Origin: Paraconiothyrium sp. Pb-2020
Lineage: Eukaryota; Ascomycota; Dothideomycetes; Pleosporales; Didymosphaeriaceae
Direction: 5' to 3'
Assembly: GCA_022419385.1 (NCBI GenBank)
Contig: JAJUBI010000003.1
Location: 434,001 to 498,000, forward strand
Length of the DNA stretch: 64,000 bases
Shown: in pieces, positions 31,632 to 42,996 of the stretch
Layout of the letters: each line of letters begins with the position of its first letter
Numbering within the stretch: the first letter of the stretch is position 1
Notes under the pieces: generated by a model
What the model was told of the DNA's origin: nothing
The model's input: only the letters and a program-made list of their open reading frames with translations
The model's database searches: none
Position numbers and translations under genes: made by a program

Positions 31632-32186
31632 TTATCGAGGCTTTTCTGAAGTTTCTGAGTTGCCTTTTCCGTCCTCCTCCGTGTTGACCGTTTCCTGTGA
31701 GGCTAACAGTAAGTCCATGATGGATTGAGGGACGTCGTCGCCGGGTTGGTAGATCGTATCGTAGTTTAGGCGACCCCTGAGCCTTGCCCGCGCTTCTTCC
31801 AGATTTGCTATGTCGAAAGCCCACATAGTACCACCCAGTCCCATCGTAGCTAAGCTGACACAATTCATTGTCGCAAGGTTCAGTGCTTGCGCTGCGTCAT
31901 GAAACGGACTGAAATGTTCGTGTGGGTTGGTATTCGGCGCATAGAAGGTAGGCTTGACGCGGAGATGACGCTTGTATATGGCTCGACGAGTGATGGCTGT
32001 AGCAGCAAGGAAGCTTGCAGCTCCAAAGGCGAATACGGACAGCTGCCGTAAGGAACGTGCGGATGTGATGGGCGTGCTTTCGTATGCAGGTTCAGGCGGC
32101 GGCGGCGGCAGCGGAGGTGCGTTGACCGGCGGTGCGCTTGGCCGGGCCATAATGCGAGCGATCGGGAGCTTCTGAATAGCTTCCAT
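31632..32186 (-). CDS. AIM11: AIM11-like mitochondrial protein
   Basis: This is a single exon of 184 aa on the minus strand. A Pro-rich N-terminus (LPPPPPEP) precedes a first hydrophobic helix (SVFAFGAASFLAATAITRRAIY). The family signature follows, RHLRVKPTFYAPNTNP and HFSPFHDAAQALNLATMNCVS, with a second helix, LATMGLGGTMWAFDIANLEE. This arrangement matches 'altered inheritance of mitochondria protein 11'. It is a small two-helix membrane protein, probably mitochondrial; its biochemical role is unknown even in yeast. The C-terminal tail is acidic and variable. The start is the ATG opening MEAIQKLPIARIM. Confidence 0.88.
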   Translation of the reverse strand: MEAIQKLPIARIMARPSAPPVNAPPLPPPPPEPAYESTPITSARSLRQLSVFAFGAASFLAATAITRRAIYKRHLRVKPTFYAPNTNPHEHFSPFHDAAQALNLATMNCVSLATMGLGGTMWAFDIANLEEARARLRGRLNYDTIYQPGDDVPQSIMDLLLASQETVNTEEDGKGNSETSEKPR

Positions 32187-33783
32187 GTATGCCTGCAGGT
32201 GTAATGCAGGTGTTGTTGGCAGGTGATTCGGGCAAGTGCAGCATCAGCTTTCCATGCTGCGGGCCAGCTGGTGCCTCGGGAGCGGGAAGGAAGTTACAGC
32301 TCAGTAACCGTGTTTGGATCCTTAGGCCGGTCGAAAAGAACGCTGAACGGTCGATGCGTAAGAAATCGGCGGCCGCAATGCCTGTGAATCCGGGATAGCA
32401 CCTGGCTGGACACGAAAAGCTGGAGAGCCGCGATAGTGACTAGCCGGATCCGGAGCGGAATCGGAGAAACGTTTCGGTAGATGCATACCAATGGCGTCGT
32501 GCTTCTTCCTTCCTAAGACAACTCCGCACATATTCACCTCACGTGTGTAACTGTCACTTCGCCTCGAAATGGGCCCTCGGGCCGGGTGACCTCTGTCAGA
32601 TGCTCCAGTCGTTTCATCCTGTCCCGGCCAGAGACATCGTCGGCCCAGAAAACGTTGTGTTGCAACCATGAGCAGCACTGTCCATTGGAAGCACACAACA
32701 CTCGCTGGGGGTCCGTACATGATCATGGATTCCGACTGCTCGGATCTAGAATTCCAAGACATTAACGTGGTGTAAAACTCCGCGGGCTGCACGCACATGC
32801 TCATCAGCTTTCTAGGCGCGTCTCACAGGAGGAACAACGACTGTGGTACGCCGGCGTAACGCCACGAGGACTCGAGAACGTGCCTACATTGGCGTATCTC
32901 CATACTCAGGTCTACAAGGGCTGATGGGGCGATGCGATGATCGTGGACCAGTTGTGACGGACGGAGAGCACAGCACCTCGATGCATTGCTGGGCCCAGCA
33001 TTAGCCCTTGGACTAGATAGCCGCAAGCTCCTCCAGTAAGACATCTTAGGATCATGGACTTCTTACCTCCACATAGCTACAAGTGGAGAAGCCAACCTGC
33101 TCGTTCCATGTACGGGATAGTAGCCAATTACCAAGTGAAGGCAGCTGCAGAGACCACTCCTTATTCGTTTACTCCAACACTGGCTTCACGTGACGGCCAC
33201 TGGCATCGATGGAGCGGTTTGTTATACTTGGGGTTCGTAGCGACCCAGCCTTGCGCAGGACCCGCCGCTCTCCTTCGGCTGTCACCAACTCCACCTTCGG
33301 TCGCTTAGTCTGCATGCACATACTATTGCTTTTGAGTTACCTCCATATTTTTCGTGGGCTTAGACAAACTACTCCTACATGTATCTCAAGAATAGCCTTA
33401 TGATCTCAGACTGCGTCAGCATCCTCCAATTACCGGACGTTGACAACATCGGCTCGGCACTGTAGAGCCTGGCCGCCCTGACACTAGGCGTTCTAGCTGT
33501 ATCATTTTCGTGGCATGATCCTAGCTCACGACAACATGGTCAGCTCTGATCCGTATCTGCAGTACACGGTGTGAGTAGGAGTGCCTCTCGGCGAGGTTGG
33601 GATATTGGCTGGCTAGGGCTAACATGGCATCTTCTCGGGGCCAGAGATGACTATAAAGATGCCCACTTCCATCGAGTCTTGGAGCATCACAGCACCAAGA
33701 GCCTCTTCCCCTCGCTGAACACATTCGCTTCACTCCACACGTCCATCTTCGTCGCTTCATAAGCACCTCTTATCACATCCAAG
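32187..33783. other. Intergenic, 1.6 kb
   Basis: No supported gene. A 160-codon frame on the minus strand (32322-32804) has no motif. TATAAAG at 33652-33658 belongs to the next gene's promoter. Confidence 0.45.
33652..33658 (+). promoter_or_regulatory. TATA-like box TATAAAG
   Basis: Lies 126-132 nt before the ATG of the secreted Thr/Lys-rich protein. Confidence 0.4.
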
Positions 33784-34489
33784 ATGCTCTTCTCAAACGC
33801 CTTCATTCTCCTCACCTCCGCCTCCCTGGCCCTTGCCTTCCCTGGAGGAGCAGGTTACTCCACCACTTCCTCGGCACCACCCGCGTATGAGACCACTTGC
33901 TCTGCTGGTACGTTGCCTCATCCAGAATGCAATGGGTTAAACTCAGTATCTTCTAGTATACTCCACCAAGTCGGAAGTCGGTAGCTCAACCAAATATGTC
34001 ACAAGCACCGCCTATGTCACCAAGCCCTACACCGAGACCGTCTACGTGACCAAGACGGAGACCTACACCAAGCCCTACACCAGCACTGGTTACTATACCA
34101 AGGTAAACGCTAACTAGTTGGACCTATCGGATCCGGCTAACTTTTGCGCAGACCGAGACCGGCTACAAGACTGAATACACCACCAAGGTTTACCCCGTCA
34201 CTTCTTACGTCACCAAGACGGAGAGCTACGTCAAGACAACGACGAGCCTGGTCACCAAGCCTACTACGTAAGTTCTCTTTTCTGGCCCCAAATTAGCAAG
34301 GCCTGACCCCCAGATAGAAGCGTCGGCACCAAGACGGAGACCAAGCTCGAGACCAAGACCGACACCAAGGTCTCCACCAAGACCAAGGAGGAGGCAACGA
34401 CCATCACCAAGGTCGTCCCCTACACCACCAGCAAGGTGATCACCAGCACCAAGTGCTCCACCAAGGGTGGCTACGGCACTGGCTACTAA
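33784..34489 (+). CDS. Secreted Thr/Lys-rich repetitive cell-surface protein
   Basis: Four exons (33784-33907, 33957-34102, 34152-34267, 34318-34489) encode 185 aa. A signal peptide is clear (MLFSNAFILLTSASLALA, cleavage near Ala18-Phe19). The mature part is almost entirely built of short Thr/Lys/Tyr modules such as YVTKPYTETVYVTKTETY and TKTETKLETKTDTKVSTKTK. Such Thr-rich extracellular proteins are usually heavily O-mannosylated and wall-bound. Only two Cys remain (ETTCSA and TKCSTK), one near each end, perhaps forming a disulphide. There is no GPI signal at the C-terminus, which ends GGYGTGY. The first alternative acceptor for the last intron gives an immediate stop; the acceptor four bases on keeps the repeat frame. 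I do not recognise a named family. Confidence 0.8.
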
Positions 34490-37400
34490 GCCGATCGATG
34501 AAAAGCGTCTGTGTTTCATGATAGAATGATATCACGAGTGCGGCAATATTTGGAAATATGGATGGGACAAACCACGCTCGTTACCTGTGACTTGGAGGAA
34601 TCACTTTGTGGATATGAATGGAACGGTCCTTGGACTCATGTTGATACTCGCTCCTTAGATTTCCTTTTCCAGCCTGCCATCTAATAATAACTTGGTCACC
34701 TAAACCTGCCTTCTAACTCGTCTTCTTGTGCCTGCATCTTTAGTTCCGCATGGCCTTCATTGGTACTGTGGCTAGATATGTGTCTCTTGCAGGTCGGTAC
34801 GCCAGCTCTTCGTCGATCTAGATTGCTGGGACCCTAGAACGATCAATAGTCCGCAATGGTTGGTGTACCGGATGCTGACCGCGTAAGCGTGCAGTTAAGC
34901 ACTGGGAAGAGCCGGCTACGCGTGTAGCGTACCGCGGACGGCAAGTGAGGGGTTATCCATATGATGCAAGTTAACATGGCACAGCGACACAATGGCCATA
35001 TGCCGGTAATAAAACCAGTCGATATCAATAACGTAAGACAGCCTAATGTGCGGTTTGCATAGCGTACGGATCATCGCCTCAGCCTCGCATTGCTTGAAGA
35101 CTTCAGTTTATTAAATCGAAGGATCCAAAACTGACGCGTAGACGACACTACGAGAATATTCGGCACACTTTTTCAACCCGTCCGCAGTCGGAGTAGCCGT
35201 AGACAAGGGACCTAAGAGTAGAACAAGCTGGCTCGAAGTCGGCCGTTCAGACGTTGGGCATTTTCCCACACCCGCGCATGTACTTACTGAATGAATCTTA
35301 AGCGGCGGTTCCTAGCGTCCGACTTAGGGCTCCTCGTATTCAACGGTACTCTGATCGATACCGTCGCGACTTCCTGGCTACTTTGGTCCAGATGGCAAGA
35401 ATCATCAGTTTGAAATATCAAGCCCTTGTGATTCCAATCTCATCCCTACGCCTGCGCCGAGATCATGCAGGATTTGAGGAGGCTGCAATGCCCACTGCAA
35501 CTCACCAATCAGCCTTCTCCAGAGACCCCAGCCTTGGACCCACCTCCACGTAACACGTCCCTACTGCGAAAGCTGGGGGCGCATGCGGTGCGAGGACAAC
35601 AGCGTGGAGCAGTCTCCGTCAGGAAAGGATCCACCTTGCTTGCATTCGCTCTCCCACAGCAGCACGATTTCGATAATCTCCCGCTGATCAGTGCATAAAC
35701 GAGGCCCGCAGGCACCCGAACAGGCACAGCAGAGCTATGCGAGTGCGGTGGCGGAGTTGTTGAGTACTGGCATTGGGGTCTCTGATCGCCGCTAGGATTT
35801 TGGTGATGTGCATGTGCAGGAGGATGAAAAGCTGTTCAACCTTGGGAGCCCCACTCATCCTGCGGTGTGCAGGCAGGCAGAAATCTCGGGCATATCATCG
35901 CGGTCTTGGATAGTAAAAACCCAACGATCACAGTCCCTTACAGTAGTAAGGACTCCGAGATGTTGGAAGCCGCCAACGCAGGTTTTGCGCAACTGCGGGT
36001 AGCGAGCCACGGGACGTGAGACTCTAGAGTGCAGTGGTCTCCCGCCTGCTAATGCTAATGCTGATCAAAAAAAGCTGACAGAGTTGTGTTGTACGCGGAC
36101 TGCGTCACCAGCGCTGAGACACCTGCATGAGGAATGGCCCGAAGCGGTATCGCGTGGCAGTGTAGTTTTCGTGAGCAGGCAAGCACGGAAGATCGATGTC
36201 AGCGCGTCACGTTACCTTGCTGAGCGAAGCGTGATTGATAGACTGGATGGTGGGTGTTGTGTTGTCGCTACGCGAATTCGAAGGTGGGTGAAAACGCTGC
36301 ACTCATCGGCGGTGAAGCGTCCGTCGGTACTGTGGATGTTATGGCGTCATTACTTGGTATTGATACACCCGTCATCTCAGATTGAGGCCTGATTCTATGT
36401 TTTCCAGGACAAGACTCCGTGGAAGCGCGGTATAAATAGAGGGTTTGTACTGCAGTGAGCATAATACTGCGGTCTAGTGGAGAAGACCTCGGATTGTCAG
36501 CATATAACCGGTGACCCCACCGCCCCATGTTCGCAGATTATTCATGAACATTGCGCCGAGTTCATGTGAAGTCGTGAAACTCTGACTTCTTGGAGGGGGC
36601 ATTGACAATGAATATGCAGTCAGCAAATATTCTCACCAGTGGTGCGCGGACACGAGCGCTTGACGTAGTTCCGCACTGCGTGAACAAGTACTTGAAAGAA
36701 GTCTTACTCGTAACTTGGCTTGCCTAACCTCAGCACATGCTGCTTTTGCGACCCCATTCAAGACCTTTACTGGTCGTTCGTACGGTTTCGAGTTCAATCC
36801 ACTTCTGAACGTGTTGAGAGATGATGAAAGAGGTACTCACCGCTAAGCCAGAATGTAGACCAGAAACAAAGTCATCCTTTCCAAGTCGTCTTCAAAACCA
36901 ATGACCTTGATGCACTTGCCACCGGTAGTGGAGATCCACGAAATGGTGTACGTCTCCGGCACCATCGGACTGGAACCTGAGACCAATTGAATCGTAGAAG
37001 ACGTGCAAGACCGACTCGTGCCCAACCCAGATTCTCTGTCACTTACCCTTCAACTCCTGACGCTGCGGACAGTGACCACGAACAATACCTCTAAAGTCTT
37101 ACGAGTCTCCGGGCCCGGATTCAATTGCATCATAAAGGCAACATGTGTGGCCAACATCAGAATTCTTATTTACCCATGAATGAGGCGTATCTGGAGTTAT
37201 TCCCCTATAAAAGGGACATTCTTGAGAGAACTTGCGTTTGGGCCTGTTGTCGAGATTGAGTGCGTAGATAAGAAAGGTAGGAAATAAAATACGTCCGCTA
37301 GTTTGAGCTTCAGTGCCCTCCTTCTATCTACATCGTCTCCGTAAGGGCAGAAGGATTTTTGTTGCTACCAACCTGCCGGGCAGCCTACACAGGCGTCCGC

Positions 37401-38284
37401 CCCCGTCCAAATGGAAGATTGAGCGTGTAGCGGCGCTGAAGTAGGTGATGGACTAAGAGGCTGCTGCTCAGGTAACTTGTATATGCTCCGCTCACGATAT
37501 GCTGGGCTAGGTCTTCGTGGTTTATCTTTTCGATTTGTGCGCACGCATGCAGTCTGTAGTCCCTTGATCAACTGCTTCATTATGACAAGGCGTGAAAAGA
37601 TAACCTGAGTTTATGGGAGGCTAGAAGTTGTTAGAGAATGGTATTGTGATGTTCAAGTATAAGTCGGTCAAGTGTTCATCAGGAGTTGAAGCTCCTACGA
37701 GGCGGCCGGTTGATGGTATGTCTTGAAACGATCTGGACTCTGACCGTCGTAGCATGGTACTGTATTTCCAACGCTCATATTTACGTGAGAGCGTTGGCTA
37801 ACTTATCACTGGATGCGGACGTACTTCCCATTTGACTTTGGTATCGGTTCTGCCTCGGTCGTGTCGTTCGCTTGAGCTCTATTTGTACGATGACTGCTAC
37901 TTGCCAAGCTGGCATTTCCAATGGACATCCATGTTTCCAACGAGTGATAGGAAGTGACCTTGATGAGTTTTCTGTTGAATTGTGTTGTAAAGGTCTTAGG
38001 AGGAACAAACAGAAAGGTGATCGCGTGCCTAGGGGATCCGTGAGCCGTTCGCAGGTGTGAGCTGACCAATCAACATCAGATCGGCCGATAAGGATTCTGA
38101 TCCGTGCCATTGCATCATTCGCGAAGCTCCAGGCTTCATCCTACCCAAAATGGCTGGACAATGCGCCATTTGTACGAATGCGCGATGGTGGTGTCGCTTA
38201 GATGCTGAGTGTGGTTCTTCGCATCGAAGTTTTGCGACCTTCTCTTTGAGCTCCTGATCCTGTCAACAGCGACACCTCCACACC
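34490..38284. other. Long gene-poor region, 3.8 kb
   Basis: This is the longest stretch without a supported gene. TATA-like elements occur at about 36430 (TATAAATAG) and 37205 (CTATAAAAG), but no good frame with an ATG follows either. A 60-codon minus-strand frame at 36843-37025 lacks an ATG at its start. No tRNA, rRNA or intact mobile element is seen. It could be an old insertion or an AT/GC-mixed remnant. Confidence 0.4.
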
Positions 38285-40099
38285 ATGCCTCCCAGTGAGA
38301 CGTCCCCGCTCCTACCGAAGCCCGCTCTACAGCCCGTCTCGCCCCACCCGATTTCTGCAGACAGAAATGTACGACCTGATGATCCATATGAGGATGTTGT
38401 TACGAACGCTACCGGAGGAGATATCGAGAGATCAGTCAGCAATGTCAGCAACGGCGATGCATCAAAACATCAGGGCATGCCGGAGGTTAGGAAGCGGATG
38501 AAGTACATCTTTCCAGCAATTTGTATAGGAGTAAGCTTCGCCTAAGCATGAAATAGTCTCAAAGGCAGGAGCTCAATGGATTCAGGTCTTCCTGTCAGCT
38601 GCTGACCAGACCCTCGTCGTCTCAACATACGGCACGATCGGTACGGAACTGCATGCTCTGAATTTGACCTCGTGGATAGCGACCGCCTACTTCGTCACGC
38701 TCACTGCCTTTCAACCACTATATGGCAAACTCAGCGACATCTTCGGACGAAAATCATGCCTCCTCTTCGCGTACGTCATGTTCGGTCTCGGTTCGATCTT
38801 GTGCGGTCTGGCTCGAAACATCGAGGAGCTGATCGCTGCAAGAGCGTTTGCCGGGATTGGTGGGAGCGGCATGACGACGATCACGTCGATCTTGTTGAGC
38901 GATGTAGTGAGCCTGAGAGACCGAGGGACATGGCAGGGCTATGTGAACATCATATATGCGGCCGGATCAGCTGCAGGAGCGCCAATAGGTGGTTTACTGG
39001 CCGACAGCATTGGGTGGAGATGGGCTTTCATCGCCCAGGGACCAATGTGTCTGGTCGCGGTCGCAGCTGTTGCTCTCGTTCTGCACCTGCCAGCGACCGA
39101 CCACTCGCATTGGGTACAAAAGCTTTTCAAGATCGACTTCTTAGGCGCCATCATTCTCCTTGCGGCAGTCACTGGAGTTCTTGTTGGTCTTGATCATGGC
39201 TCAAATGTATCCTGGAACAGTACGTTCTTCCCAACCCCGCCCCTTGGATAGACATGGCTGACAATTCACCCTTACTATCAGGTCCGATTACTATTGCAGG
39301 ATTGTGTATGAGTCCGCTCTTCATCGTCTTCATCCTCGTCGAGAAATACGTTGCCAGCCACCCCCTCGCTCCGCTCCGCATCATCCTCAACCGCACCCTA
39401 TTTGCCTGCTACCTCTGCAACTTCTTCGCGTTCGGAGGCTGGCTGGCCGCTCTGTTTTTCATACCGCTATACTGGCAGGTTATTGCAGATCTGCATGCCG
39501 CGCAAGCCGGTCTCCTCTTAGTCCCATGCATCATATGCGGCGTGAGCGGCTCGCTCTTCGGCGGCATATACATGAAAAAGACAGGCAAATACTACTGGAT
39601 TACAGTCATCGCGTACTCGAACCTCGTCATTGGGGTTGCGGTGACTTTGCTCTTCGCCGGCGTCGTCAAGGAAAACATACCGCTTATGGTGGTGGGAACA
39701 TGTATCAATGCGTTTTCGAACGGCATCGGAGTTACTACGACGCTGATTGGATTGATCGCGAATGCAAAACACAAGGATCAGGCTGTGGCTACGGCATGCT
39801 CGTATCTATTCCGCTCGCTAGGCTCGGTGTTTGGGGTTTCGATGTGCGCTACGGCATTTAACCAGACGCTGAGGAAGACGCTGGAAACTGCATTGAGTGG
39901 AGATGAGCATGCGAAGGAGATTGCGGAGCGAGTACGCTCGTCACTGGCATACTTCAGGAGTTTGGAGCCTGAGCTCAAAGAGGTAGTGCGCGAGTGCTAC
40001 AGTAAGAGTGCGAGGGCTGCGCTGGCTGTAAGCTGTGGGTTGGTCGTTGGGAGCGCCTTCTTTGCGTGGTTCATCAGAGAGAAGAGACTCGGGAAGTAG
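38285..40099 (+). CDS. MFS transporter, Fnx1/Vba (DHA2-like) type
   Basis: Three exons (38285-38530, 38586-39219, 39282-40099) encode 565 aa. A 75-residue hydrophilic N-terminus with a dileucine-like ETSPLLPK start precedes about 14 hydrophobic segments. The family motif after TM1 is FLSAADQTLVVSTYGTIG, motif A is GKLSDIFGRKSCLLF, and a further signature is GGSGMTTITSILLSDVV. The closest known types are the vacuolar basic-amino-acid transporters (fission yeast Fnx1, yeast Vba), which the N-terminal dileucine also suits, but drug:H+ antiporters share these motifs. Splices restore ICIGVFLSAADQ and SWNSPITIAGLC. Substrate and membrane are inferred. The start has a strong context (CACCATGCC). Confidence 0.88.
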
Positions 40100-40477
40100 C
40101 CGTGGTAATCTCTTGAAAAGACGAGGTGGCACACACAGGTAAATCATTGACACTATGTGGGACACCGCAAGCCTATGAAAGTCAAAAGAAATGAGTATTA
40201 TAGAGATAACCAGTATCTCGGTGCAGACAATTGGCCACCTGCTCTGGTGATCACACCGAATCTCAGTGAAAGCTAACTGTAGTGATAGTAGAGCAAATGA
40301 CCTTAGGATGAGTCATTCAAAGCCACCTGTCTTCCTGGGTCGTAGCCGTTGTCGTGAGATTAGAGGACCACGGTGCCGCCACTGTTGGTGCATCAAGTGC
40401 CGTCCTTGTCAAACGTCACTTAAAGCTATTATAGATACGTAACTGCTATACTCGTGGGAAGTGGAACCCAATACTAG
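40100..40477. other. Convergent intergenic
   Basis: Shared 3' region of the transporter and the Zn2Cys6 regulator. Nothing else is visible. Confidence 0.5.
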
Positions 40478-42105
40478 CTAACTGGTCGACAATTTGCCGA
40501 CAGCGAGAAAGTTGAACGCAGTAGCGTCTGGCTCGTTTTGAAATACTTGCATAGCCGTACCAAAGGTGAAGAAGGCAGAACCAGGGCCGGTTAATTTCAT
40601 GTTTGGTTGCATTAAGTATGGCATGCTGTCATAGATCATCTCTGCTAGATTCGCGACTGACTTCTCACTAGTAAAATTAGCAAGAGCCCGCAGGAAGGCT
40701 GGTTGATCATACCCGTTTGCATTAGAAGGTGTTCCGCCTAGCATGCTGAGATGTCTTCTTGCGATAATCTGGAAGGCCCAGCAATGGATCAGGCTGTTCG
40801 CAGTCATGATGTTTGGGAACCAGAGAACATCCACATTTACAGACGACGATTCCCCTGGATTTGGTTTCGACCAAAATAGAGGAGACGGTGCTTCGGAGTG
40901 TAACACTTCTTCCCACTCCCGAACACTCTTGAGGACGATTTGGAAGTCTTCCCGCAGCCATTCGGCCGGGACGAGATTTGAGACCTCCTTGGGGTCAACC
41001 ATGTCATAGTATCGTTCTAATAAGGCGGGAAGCTTGCTGGCTTTGTTGAATAGCAGCTGGATCATAGAGCTTGAGTGACCGCGAAATGGGACAGTGTCCA
41101 TTCCTCTCGCGCAAGAAACGTCCTCCGTGGTGTATGATTGAACTAATCAACTGGGAGATACGTCGACAATTAATTAGTATCTGGCCCGAGCACTCATGAC
41201 TTACTAATAAGGGTCTGAAACCGACGAAAAGGGTGTGCCAAATGCCACTTCTAAACGGTTCTGGCCCGAGACGTTCTATGAGGTCGCCAACGCCCTTCAC
41301 GTGCATCATCCAACCAGGGTCCACCGTAGCTTCCAACAATGGAACCATGATCTTCAGGGCTATCTGTCAGGTTTGAGTAGATATTAACATTCTCCAAGCT
41401 TGACACTTACATCGGTCACTGCTAAGCACATGATCGCCGCAACGTGCTCGATGAGAAAGGCACCTCGAGCTTCCTGGGGTGCTTCTCCCATGAGTCTAAG
41501 CGAATTGGAATACAACTCAAAAATACGAGGTTGAGACAACTTATTTCCGAGTACATGATGCCGTAGTGCAGTAGCTAGAGTCTTGATTGCGGATGAGAAG
41601 AACTGGCTTTTTCTTATGTTATTGGAAAGAAGTGGAAGTACTTCAACCCATGCTCCGCAGATCTGGTTGTGAAGCGGATTAGACTCAGCTGGGATATCTC
41701 TGTTGATAAGGGAGTAGTGTTGGAGAATGACTTGAATATCGTCTTCGAGGTGGTCATGCCTGGTTTCCAAGCGAATATTCTTATTACTACGCGGGGCTAT
41801 GTGGTCGTCGTTAGACTTGAGAAGGACTGTTCTCTGATGGCCAGCCATTTCTTTGCTGTTACTTTCCAACTCGAACGAATCTTTGGCCTCGAAAGAGACC
41901 GGAGACACGAAAACGAATTCCTGCCGATAACCACTACAGGGGATCCGTCGGAGAATGCATTGAGAACATGCTGGCTGTTTCCCATCGCACTTAAGGAAGT
42001 GGTTAGTAAGTCTACCTGCAGACTTGCGCGGCGCGCGCGATAGGAACCTACAGCGAGCTTCCGAGATCTGCAGATTTGACACACGTCCCTCCTTTTTGCT
42101 CTCAT
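40478..42105 (-). CDS. Zn2Cys6 transcription factor, possible frameshift
   Basis: Minus-strand exons 42105-42052, 41989-41411 and 41363-41205 are followed by a last part down to 40478. The first junction restores the binuclear zinc cluster, a perfect CX2CX6CX6CX2CX6C (CQICRSRKLACDGKQPACSQC and then IPC). A fungal-specific regulator domain follows, rich in Leu, with GVGDLIERLGPE and GFRPLL. The last part, PFRGHSSSMIQLLFNK to the stop, is in another frame. With the natural 54-nt intron (41204-41151) the exon reads LISSIIHHGGRFLRE, as related regulators do, and then needs a net +1 shift near 41105. A longer 82-nt intron (41204-41123) keeps the frame and gives 478 aa but drops this segment. It probably regulates transcription in the nucleus; targets are unknown. 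A 10-bp minisatellite lies just upstream. Confidence 0.7.
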
Positions 42106-42996
42106 ATTAGCATCTATGCGCATGCGGAGGTATGCGGAGGTATGCGGAGGTATGCGGAGGTATGCGGAGTGCAAAAAGTGAGGGCTAAGTCTTCAGGGAG
42201 CGTTGTTTCGCCAAGTCTCTATATCCTACGACAACTGAGCTGGGGACTACCATGGTTTAGTAGGGCTGTCGTCAGCCTGTCGGAGGGTGCGAAGCGGGTG
42301 GACTAGTGCCCGCGCCGTAGTGCAGAATGGTTCAATTACTCATCACCGACTGAACACAATCGTCTTGGCGAATATGGTTACCCTATTGGGATTAAATTAG
42401 CGCTAGTCCTGTACACTGGTAAAGTATGGGGACCGCTGAGCAATTACGTCGAAGTCCCTCAGACCTAACCGGGTCCGATCGATATCAGGGGAGGCTGAAG
42501 CCGAGGCTGTGCCGTGAATGGATCGAACTGCAATCGTACTAAAGTAAACCACCGTCGTTGGTTGTCAAGCCATCCAAGTTTGTGAACGAACGAAAGACGG
42601 CCTCTGTTGTAGCCGATGTCCAGGTAGCCCTATCGCGTCAGATTCTTGGCGAATATGACTCCCTTAAAGAGAATAGTTCAGCGGCAGATTTATGGAGCCG
42701 GTGTTAACGGCCTGATATTGTTTCAAGCTCGATTGCATTGGATTGTAGACTATGGTCAATCCTGTCGACACAGGCACTACCTCCGTCACGCCACTCAAGG
42801 CATTCTACCGCGGACATCTTTCAGTCCGCACATTAGTAAAGAGATGAAAGCTCTGGACAATTCTAAAAGTCTTAAGCCTCGAGTGAAACATAAATAGTTC
42901 ACCATCTCTCCCAAAACGTAATTCAGATCATCATCATCATCACTTTTGTCAATATCATTACCCAGTTCCAATACTCCAAGTCCTTATTCAATTACA
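42106..42996. other. Divergent promoter region, regulator and SDR
   Basis: This 0.9-kb spacer lies between the Zn2Cys6 gene (minus) and the SDR gene (plus). It holds the 10-bp tandem array and, near 42886, a CATAAATAG element about 110 nt before the SDR ATG. No coding sequence is supported. Confidence 0.55.
42121..42170. repeat. 10-bp minisatellite, five units
   Basis: TATGCGGAGG repeats with exact 10-bp spacing; the first unit starts C and the last ends T. It begins 16 nt upstream of the proposed regulator ATG. Confidence 0.95.

Noticed and set aside
32322..32804. 160-codon minus-strand frame
   Set aside because: No domain, no consistent codon pattern, and no supporting splice sites.
34843..35028. 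Possible 5S rRNA or structured RNA because of GC-rich paired stretches
   Set aside because: The internal control region and conserved loops of 5S RNA are absent.
36843..37025. 60-codon minus-strand frame with a protein-like middle (SWISTTGGKCIKVIGFEDD)
   Set aside because: It opens with TTG, has no signal peptide or splice partner that I could find, and the upstream frames end in stops.
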